DNA from: Corythucha ciliata
Lineage: Eukaryota; Arthropoda; Insecta; Hemiptera; Tingidae
DNA: 64,000 nt
Direction: 5' to 3'
Assembly: GCA_038030265.1 (NCBI GenBank)
Contig: CM075941.1
Span: 49,701,952 to 49,765,951 of the forward strand
The position numbers and the translations under genes are program-made. How positions within the stretch are numbered: position 1 is the first letter of the stretch; every line of letters starts with the position of its first letter. Under the pieces are notes generated by a model. That model saw nothing but the letters and a program-made list of their open reading frames with translations. It did not search any database and was not told the origin of the DNA. Positions 57,140 through 64,000 of the stretch are shown here, piece after piece.

Positions 57140-59560
57140 TTGGAATTAGGTACTTTTGATTGTTATGTTTTTTGGGGTGTGCTGAATCCGAGTCTGTACT
57201 TTTCCAACAAAATGTCCTCTTGCGTTTTGAGATATCGGCGAAAAACGGTAAAATTTTGATACTTTTTCCCACGTGAAGAGTGTGACTGACGTGAAAACAT
57301 GCTATATGCACATGCACATTGAATCTACACAGAATTTCCTAAGTCGTGATCCAAACGGATTTTTTCGGACCATCCGTTTTGGAAATACAGCCCTTCGGAA
57401 AATGACCATTTTTCTATACAATTGAAAAGTTATAGAGTTCAGAGTAGGGGTGTTCGGATGTCAGCCGCTAGTGGAGAGCCAGTTAACCAACAAAAATGCC
57501 GTCAACAACGCTCGCAGATATCCTTATACAGGCTGGTTTTCGCGAAAAAGTGCCAAATGTCGCAGTTTTTATATAATTTAAAAGTGGTCCCGAAGTTTTT
57601 CGAGGTCAACTATTTGTACACGTCATACCTACACCACCCGCGGATAACGTTTTGCGTATTTACTCAACTTTTCTCCAGTTCACACCACAGATGAGAAGGA
57701 CGGGGCCTTCTCCTGTTCCACTCTGCGCTCTGAGGTCCTTTTTGCTAGAGAACCTATAACACACCAGGTATACGCAGCCGCCATCTCGAGTTGATCCCGA
57801 TTCATCAACTCATAACTGATACTGTGTATTTTTAAGAGTTTTAGGGATTTTTAGCATATTTTTCCGCGTAAATCGTTCTATTTGTCTGCAATATTTATAG
57901 TAAATCGTGTCAGAGTCAAGGATCTTATATGCTGATGAGAATTCAATAAGAGGAAAACTTTCGATCTCTTTATTTTATACTACGTACGACTGAACTTGCT
58001 CCAGAAAAACTTGTCTTAACTTAGATGATATTCGTTATAAAATTAGCCCTACCACCTAACGTCTTACTCTCATTACTTTGTGTGAACCGTGAGCGTGATC
58101 GCCGAGTTATTTCGAAAATAATGGACTCAAAAACTTATCGTGGAACGTCAGATTCAAGATTTACTTCAGTATCCAGATCGAAAATACAGGTTTAATATTC
58201 CCATTTTACAAAGATGTACCCTTCTGCAGGATGAAAATGATCGTCCCATCCAAAAATTCCAATAAGAACTCAACGAAAAGAAACGATAGCACGAGATGTT
58301 GAATCAACAGGCACGGCGGTTGAGCCGATGAGGTCTATAAAGTTGTCTTTCAGCAAACATCTGCCAAGTTCAAGCTGCATTAATTGAACGCCAGATGCAT
58401 TTACCTCAAACAGATCGGAATGTAAAGTTGGCTTCCAATTTGCACGACGGCAGTTTCGAGGCCAAACTTATTGGGGGCTGCCGTTTCGAGGAAATCTAAA
58501 CTTCCTAAGTCCCTTCTTTGAACTGTTTCTGCAGTTCACTGCAGTGCACCATCTCATTCTGTTAACCGGATCGGAATTAGGATTTCATTCATCGACAAAC
58601 ATTATGCAGCAGGAAAAAGGACTATCAACTCATGAGGCATCACTCACATGCTCGGGTCTTGATAAACTCATTCGAAAAAATGATTCACCGGAAGGATGGA
58701 GGACAACGCGAATAAAACAAAATAATGACAATCGATGTAAGACAAAAAGAATAGATCTTTTTCTGACAAGTAAAAAGGATTATGAGAGACACTTACTTCC
58801 GCGGTGATCTCACCGACTGGAATAAACAGCGATTTCCGGCTAAGTGTGCCGAAAAAACTGACACTGATTGAACCAATTCGGCGCTCAAAAGATGAAAACT
58901 CACTTACGAATGAAAATTGTAAAAAACAATTTAAAAAAGAGTTGAAAACACGTAGGTACACTGATATATTCAGCCCCACAACCTCACATCACAATAATCT
59001 CAAGATGGCGGATGCGCATACTCGGATAGTCTAGTGCCTTACTTTTTGCAATTCTTCGAATCACTCGCTGAACACCTCGAGTAAAACGTTATTCACGCAT
59101 TATTTCAATCCCAGATCTCCCCCCTGAGTTCGAGATATCCACATCTGATTGAATCCCAGATCCCCCCTCGTCTTCGAAAATATCCACATCTAATTCAATC
59201 CCAGACCCCCCCCCCCTTCCAGCAGAGAGTATCTTTGTGATGGGGGGGATAACCCATTTTCTGAAGTGCTGTGTCAAAAGTATAGATGGTCCAAAAAATG
59301 CCATTCGGATCACAATTTGTAGGCAATTTTGTGTGATCTCAATGTATACATAGTGGGTTTTCACGTCAGTCGCACTCGTAAGAATTTATGAATGAAAATG
59401 AGAAGAAAAAAAAAAAACTAAAATTTTGCCGTTTTTCGCCAATATTTCAAGACACAACACGTAATTTTTTTGGATAACTTCAGATTCGGATTCAGCACCC
59501 CCAAAAACATAAAAATCAAATGTAAACCCGAGGTTTCCATTTTTTTTTCCGCGTCCAACT
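57140..59560. mobile_element. Second long inverted-repeat structure, ~2.4 kb
   Basis: Left arm about 57150-57400 and right arm about 59255-59530 are inverted. GTGCTGAATCCGAGTCTG pairs with CAGATTCGGATTCAGCAC. GGCGAAAAACGGTAAAATTT, GACTGACGTGAAAAC and GTGATCCAAACGG have inverted partners. The ~1.8 kb interior shows no recognisable gene. Confidence 0.7.
59100..59220. repeat. ~53-bp tandem repeat, just over two copies
   Basis: AATCCCAGATC plus a C-run, TTCGA and ATATCCACATCTGATT repeats at about 52-55 bp, with growing C-runs (up to 11). Confidence 0.8.
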
Positions 59561-59589
59561 ACCATTTGACTGTATTATAAGTCAATATG

Positions 59590-61247
59590 TAATCAAATTT
59601 CGCCTTTTGCGACTTATAAGAAGGAATTCACCGGTTTGGCTCGTTGCAAAAACCAAATTTTTGCGGGGTCGCCTCTCTAAAAAAATCCAATTTCACGTGA
59701 CTTCAAACTTTTTTTTCCCCGCTTGCCCTGTTATTTTTTAGACACGCTGTTCACCAAAAAGCCCATCATTATACCTTAAATGCGCCAAAAACACCATTAT
59801 AAATTGTACAATTGAGATACGTTGTTGGAATGGTTATCAGGGGCGTTGCGAGCGATTACCAACTATGAGGGGGGGGGGAGAAAGCGTCTTAAAACCGACT
59901 GCATCTATACATAGTACATAACAGCATATTTTGTACCTTGTCCCGTATGTACACATATCAAATCTTTGTTTTACATACGCTACGAGTGCGACAAGTTAAA
60001 AGGTCTGGTGGTTATACACATTTTACTACTAACATAATGAGCACCCATTGAACTGAGGTAAAAGTTCATATTTATCGTAAAATGTGAATATCGTCTCTTT
60101 TCTCTTCCTGTAACTGAGTACGAAACTGTAGCAAGTTTCTACAGAAAACCTGAATCGTTGTTAGTTTGTTACTGAAATTCCTTCTTGAAAGGCGGTTATA
60201 GGGAAGGGAGAACAAACGAGAGAAAGAGGCAGTGGGAGAGTGATCTTTGGATTGAGATGATGCCTATGGTGTTGGCCATTTTGTCATGGTTGAGTGGAAA
60301 TCTCGAATTCAATTCTCAATTTCTACTTTATTGGTCGAAAAAAGTGGTAAACACGCTGTCATTTACTAGCAAAAACGCACTCAAATTCGCAGCAATACGC
60401 TTAAACCGCCGCCGCCGCATCGCTGAAATCAGGCGACTCCCACTCACGTAGGACGGGGCTTTATGCTACTTTGATATTTCGCTAAGTTTTTCGACTGCTG
60501 AGAACGCTGTTTCATTCACACTTATTTAGGGGGATTAGTCGGCCTTATTCTACCGTATTCGGTCGAGTAACCATGGGGCACGCATACGGTCATGCCGATA
60601 ACTCAGGTAGGGTCCATAGGTACTCCAGTGGACTATCGGGTTAAGCCTCTAAGAGCTTCTCTCAAGGGCAAATTTTCCCCCGGCCCATCTGATATCAGAA
60701 GCCAATTTTGCCGGTGCAGGCTATTCCGGAGTTACAGGAGGGCGAGACAACTCCATTTCCGTAGCGCTATTTCGCGTATTTTCGAGCAAAACTGAAGACA
60801 AAGTTAGCGTGACCTCACTCTTACACCATGGGATTAGACAGATGGGAAGGTCCGACGACCTGTCTAACAGTGAAAAGACGCCGATAGCCGGCGAAACTCA
60901 AACAAAGAACATGGTGGAAGCATTTATCATGGATAGAATAATTACCAGAGGGAAACAACCCAACCGAAGCCATGCTGTCGGCCGAACCGCGTCTTCATGC
61001 GTAATCCAACGCGAACTCTTCTAACCACCGATTTCCCGAATCATCTTACCGATTGCTCCATAAGCCTGGATTAAGCTATACAAGTCGGCAAATATTATAA
61101 CACCAAAAAATATTACCCTACGAAAAAATTGAATATTGAAAAAAAGAAGTTTGAACTGCCGACTGGAATCTTGTTGGGGAGTGAGACACCCCCCCCCCCC
61201 CAAGGCGACGCCTCTGATGGTTATCACTAGGGCCTCAGAGAGCGTTC
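59590..61247. other. Gene-free stretch
   Basis: Two or three array-family-2 units at 59590-59700, then no recognisable gene. G-run near 59869-59878; C-run 61189-61200. Frames at 60185-60451, 60592-60795 and 60809-61024 have no domain. Confidence 0.3.
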
Positions 61248-61558
61248 TACAGGGTGTTCCTGAATTAGCTGGACAGAAGAAAACCAGTTGTGGGGCACAT
61301 CATTTGCCATCGAAATGACTATTTGGAGTTTTTGGTACTTGTATCAGAGATATCAAACATTTTATGATTTTGTCATGAATTCCCTTTTTCCCCACTTAAA
61401 TGCTAGCCATACGCTCATAAAATTGTACTAGCCTAAAAACTAATCAGCTCATTGGAAAGAGGACAAAATTTCCTTTGAAATGTGTCCACTTACGGGTGAA
61501 AATTACCATCGTACCATTTGTGAGAGCAGCCGATTTACGAAAGAAACTGGTGGCTCAC

Positions 61559-62054
61559 TTAATTGAATTTTAGACGACCTTTGTCTTAGAACTTTTTCAA
61601 GGGATTACTCCCCCCTCACCGCACCACCATAGTCACGCCTGTGAATTCGAGGGAGTGGGGAGGCTGAAAATAAAGAATTAAACTTTATTGAAGCTAAATA
61701 CTTACTATTTTTACTATTGGTACTTGAGTTCCGAGAAAAAATTGCTCCCAAGGTTGCTCAAGGTTGCTAGCTCAACGGTAGAGCGCCTGGCGTGAAACTA
61801 GGAGGTCGTGGGTTCGAATCCCACCTTGGGAGCAATTTTTTCTCGGAACTCAAAACAAGTAAAGATAGTAAGTATTTAGCTTCAATAAAGTTTAATTATT
61901 TATTTTCAGCCTCCCCACTCCCTCGAATTCACAGGCGTGACTAGGGTGGTGCGGTGAGGGGGGAGTAATCCCTTGAAAAAGTCCAAAGACAAGGGTCGTC
62001 TAAAATTCAATTAATTAATTAATTGCTGGACATATAAAAAGAAAATAATAATAA
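61559..62054. mobile_element. Palindromic tRNA-cored insertion with 11-bp target duplication
   Basis: The duplication TGGTGGCTCAC flanks it exactly (61548-61558, 62055-62065). Two inverted arms of about 190 bp (61563-61755, 61823-62010) share GGGATTACTCCCCCCTCACC, CGAATTCACAGGCGTGACTA-type text and the AATAAAG region. The tRNA-like sequence fills the loop. The right arm is followed by an A-rich tail with AATAATAATAA. Target duplication plus tail look like LINE-driven retroposition, while the palindrome suggests two head-to-head copies of the 46060-46480 repeat. Confidence 0.8.
61747..61834 (+). pseudogene. tRNA-like sequence with 5' tandem duplication
   Basis: The acceptor GCTCCCA pairs perfectly with TGGGAGC. 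The A-box is TAGCTCAACGG and the T-arm GTGGGTTCGAATCCCAC is perfect. The anticodon stem CCTGG/CTAGG encloses the 7-nt loop CGTGAAA, which would give anticodon TGA, but position 33 is G instead of T. AAGGTTGCTC is duplicated in tandem near the acceptor. This rules out a normal tRNA gene while keeping a plausible internal Pol III promoter. Confidence 0.65.
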
Positions 62055-62916
62055 TGGTGGCTCACATTTCCATACATTTTTCCGACGCGATTTTTACCTC
62101 TTCACCACAGGGAAGACAAAATCTGAAATCAGTGGACAAACTTTCTTATTTTGTAAGCTTTCCAACGATGTGTATGTGTAAAGGTTTACACTTACAGTAT
62201 TTTTCTGTTGAAATATAAGTAAAAAACTTGAAAAATCCCAATCAGAAAACGTGAAATTCAAGCATTTTTACATGATAACCGAAGGAACTATTGTTTTCTT
62301 ATTTTATTTACCTTTTGACTTAATTAATCATCTTTCATCTTCTTAATTCATAATTTAAGCTGGATTCGTGAACTCATTTCCCCTCCCACTAGAATAATTA
62401 CGTAGGCACTCATATGAGTTGTTGTGGGGGTTATTTTAGGAGGGGAGGAGAACTTCAATTATTGACTAAGAAGAAGAAAGATGAATAATTAAGTCACTAA
62501 TAAAATAAAAGAAGAAAAAAATGTCAATATTGTCGAAGAAATGCACGAATTTCACGTTTCCTGGCTGGATTTTTAAGTTGATTGCTCATATCTCAAAGGA
62601 AAAATGCAGTAACTATGAACCTTTACACATCATTGCCAAGCTTACAAAATAAGGAAGTTTTTCCACTGATTTCAAATTTTTTCTTCCCTATGGCGACGAG
62701 GTGAAAATCGCATCGGAAAATGTATGGAAATGTAAGTCACCAGTTTCTTGAGTAATTTTCACCCGAAAGTGGACACATTTTAAAGGAAATCATGAAATGT
62801 GTGATATTTCGGAAACAAAGCGGAATTTCCAACAACTCCAAATAGTAATTTCGACGGCAAATGATGTGCCCCATAACTGGTTTTCTTCTGTCCAGCTAAT
62901 TCATGAACACCCTGTA

Positions 62917-63100
62917 TAATCTCTTGGTCCTTACCAAAACTCCCCCCCCCCCCTACACGCCATACCCCTGGCGGGGCAGTCGCACAGCACTACATTTGAA
63001 GTGTACGTATTTTATCACAAGTCATAATTTAATTGGCCGTCATTAAAAATTAAGTAACACCTACTTACCTACTATTTTCAATGAAACTATACAAAATTTA
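62917..63100. other. Spacer before CNOT11
   Basis: C-run at 62941-62952; no gene. Confidence 0.3.
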
Positions 63101-63103
63101 CTA

Positions 63104-63109
63104 TTTATT
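63104..63109 (-). terminator. Candidate polyadenylation signal for CNOT11
   Basis: AATAAA on the minus strand about 20 bp after the CNOT11 stop codon. Close, but within the range seen in compact 3' UTRs. Confidence 0.4.
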
Positions 63110-63127
63110 ACGATCGAAAAAAAATCA

Positions 63128-63981
63128 TCACGTTTTGTTGGACGTAGTAGAGTTCGGCGTCGATGAGTTTGCCGGAGACGAAGACGTCTCCCCAGCTTCG
63201 AGCTGTTTTAAAAGGCGAAAAAGTGCCGCCGCTTCTCGTATTCGACTAAATCCAATGCAGAATGCCTGTACTTCGATAAATAACTCCTGAAAAATGGTTG
63301 AAACTGTGAGAGTGTATGTGCGTTGATGGCGGGGGATGTGGTCAAGAGTACCTGAACGTTGATGATTTTATTTCGAATTAAAGACTGAAGGAAAACACAG
63401 ACGAGTCGAACGAGACGGTTTTGTAGGTAGCGATCCTCAATTGTTTCACACGTTGAGATACAGTTGGAAATGTAGAGGTGAATAAATTCTGTTGGAAGAT
63501 CAACTGTTGTTGTCAACCTGTAAAAATCAGTAAATTGTACGCCATTTTTAAGGATTCATCATAAATTGCCAGAAAACTTACCTGTTGACTACTTCCATTG
63601 AATGGAGCGACATCTCCATATTGACTAGTACGCTAAAGTAAGCCGTTATATGCGACGATTGCATCAGTTTTAACAGGACCTCAATCGCGATCAACGGGTT
63701 GTTCTCGACTAAATCGGGAAGCTAGATCGGAACAGTTAAACGCGAAAATAAAGTCAACTGAATCTCACAACCTTGCTCGGAGTGAGTCCTATGTGATACA
63801 CAAGTTTCGGGTCTCGTTCAAGCTCCCCCAACAGGTGCTGTTGTTGTTGAATGTTCAGAGCCGTCGTTAAAGCGCGGGCTATTAATTGTTTCGCTTCGAT
63901 GCAACTGTTGTTCGGAAGGCAGGACATAGTGTCGAAGACTATTTGTGGCCGTATGTTGGGCTCCTCGGTAATCCACTGCAT
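63128..63981 (-). CDS. CNOT11: CCR4-NOT complex subunit 11, C-terminal part (5' end outside window)
   Basis: Subunit of the CCR4-NOT deadenylase, partner of CNOT10 at the CNOT1 N-terminus; acts in mRNA decay. Four exons seen: 63772-63981, 63582-63721, 63352-63517 and 63128-63286, all GT/AG with matching phases (225 codons incl. stop). The first one begins after an acceptor TTCTAG at 63982, so it is internal and the real start lies to the right; its ATG is coincidental. Family landmarks: [96 protein letters not shown], then [20 protein letters not shown]. These belong to the C-terminal conserved domain. The short Ser/Thr/Asn-rich tail is variable. No disruption. Confidence 0.94.
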
Positions 63982-64000
63982 CTAGAAGTGTAGGCCATTT

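Larger units (their letters stand above)
61248..62916. mobile_element. TA-flanked foldback element with very long arms
   Basis: Left end TACAGGGTGTTCCTGAATTA, right end TTCATGAACACCCTGTA: a TA target with CAGGGTGTTC termini. The inverted arms run almost to the middle (about 62405-62440). ACCAGTTGTGGGGCACATCA, GAAATGTGTCCACTTACGGG, AATCAGTGGACAAACTTTCT and TTATTTTGTAAGC all have inverted partners on the right. The left arm is split by the 496-bp insertion at 61559. Non-coding; Tc1/mariner-type mobilisation is inferred from the TA target. Confidence 0.85.

Noticed and set aside
61747..61834. Functional serine tRNA (anticodon TGA)
   Set aside because: The position before the anticodon is G not T, there is a 10-bp duplication at the 5' side, no serine-type long variable arm, and it is the loop of a palindromic insertion.

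Overview
The window looks like a transposon-rich, AT-rich stretch of an insect nuclear genome. Introns in the recognisable genes are mostly about 60 bp, flanked by GT/AG with pyrimidine-rich acceptors. One gene is the arthropod ecdysteroid hydroxylase shade (CYP314A1), and another is an invertebrate-type core alpha-1,3-fucosyltransferase. I cannot name the species. No bacterial, plastid or viral gene cassette was seen.

Four cellular genes can be supported, all on the minus strand and all assembled here from exons by hand: AIMP1/EMAPII-like (14671-15696, 3 coding exons, 298 aa); CYP314A1/shade (19657-25407, 11 coding exons, 509 aa, apparently intact, with a 3 kb first intron); core alpha-1,3-fucosyltransferase FucTA (36814-38458 or 38605, 5 coding exons); and the C-terminal part of CNOT11 (63128-63981, running off the right edge). 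They do not form an obvious pathway: tRNA-synthetase scaffolding, steroid hormone activation in mitochondria, Golgi N-glycan modification and mRNA deadenylation.

Nearly everything else is mobile or repetitive DNA. At 0.35-2.7, 8.2-10.3 and 16.6-19.3 kb lie three large foldback-like structures whose inverted arms consist of degenerate tandem units of about 30 bp, with G-rich modules at the centre and tips. Other arrays have a different ~31-bp unit (3.1, 16.3, 33.2, 55.2, 56.9 kb), and one has an exact 21-bp period (26.9 kb). A LINE at 33.7-35.4 kb is interrupted by an 814-bp TA-flanked inverted-repeat element with palindromic boxes. At 40.4-44.15 kb is a decayed Ty3/gypsy element containing a tRNA-derived SINE and an in-frame 84-bp duplication. 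A jockey-like LINE fused to the gypsy 5' end is present twice (44.0-45.8 and 47.6-49.5 kb). A LINE at 50.1-51.5 kb sits between two (TC)n tracts. From 54 to 63 kb there are several long inverted repeats, ending in a TA-flanked foldback element that carries a nested tRNA-cored palindrome.

The most unusual signals are the array-armed foldback family, the helical-turn-like periods (21, about 30-31 bp) shared by unrelated arrays, two hammerhead-like motifs at 7.9-8.2 kb, and the tRNA-cored palindromic retro-insertion at 61.6-62.05 kb. All element classifications are by eye and no database search was possible.
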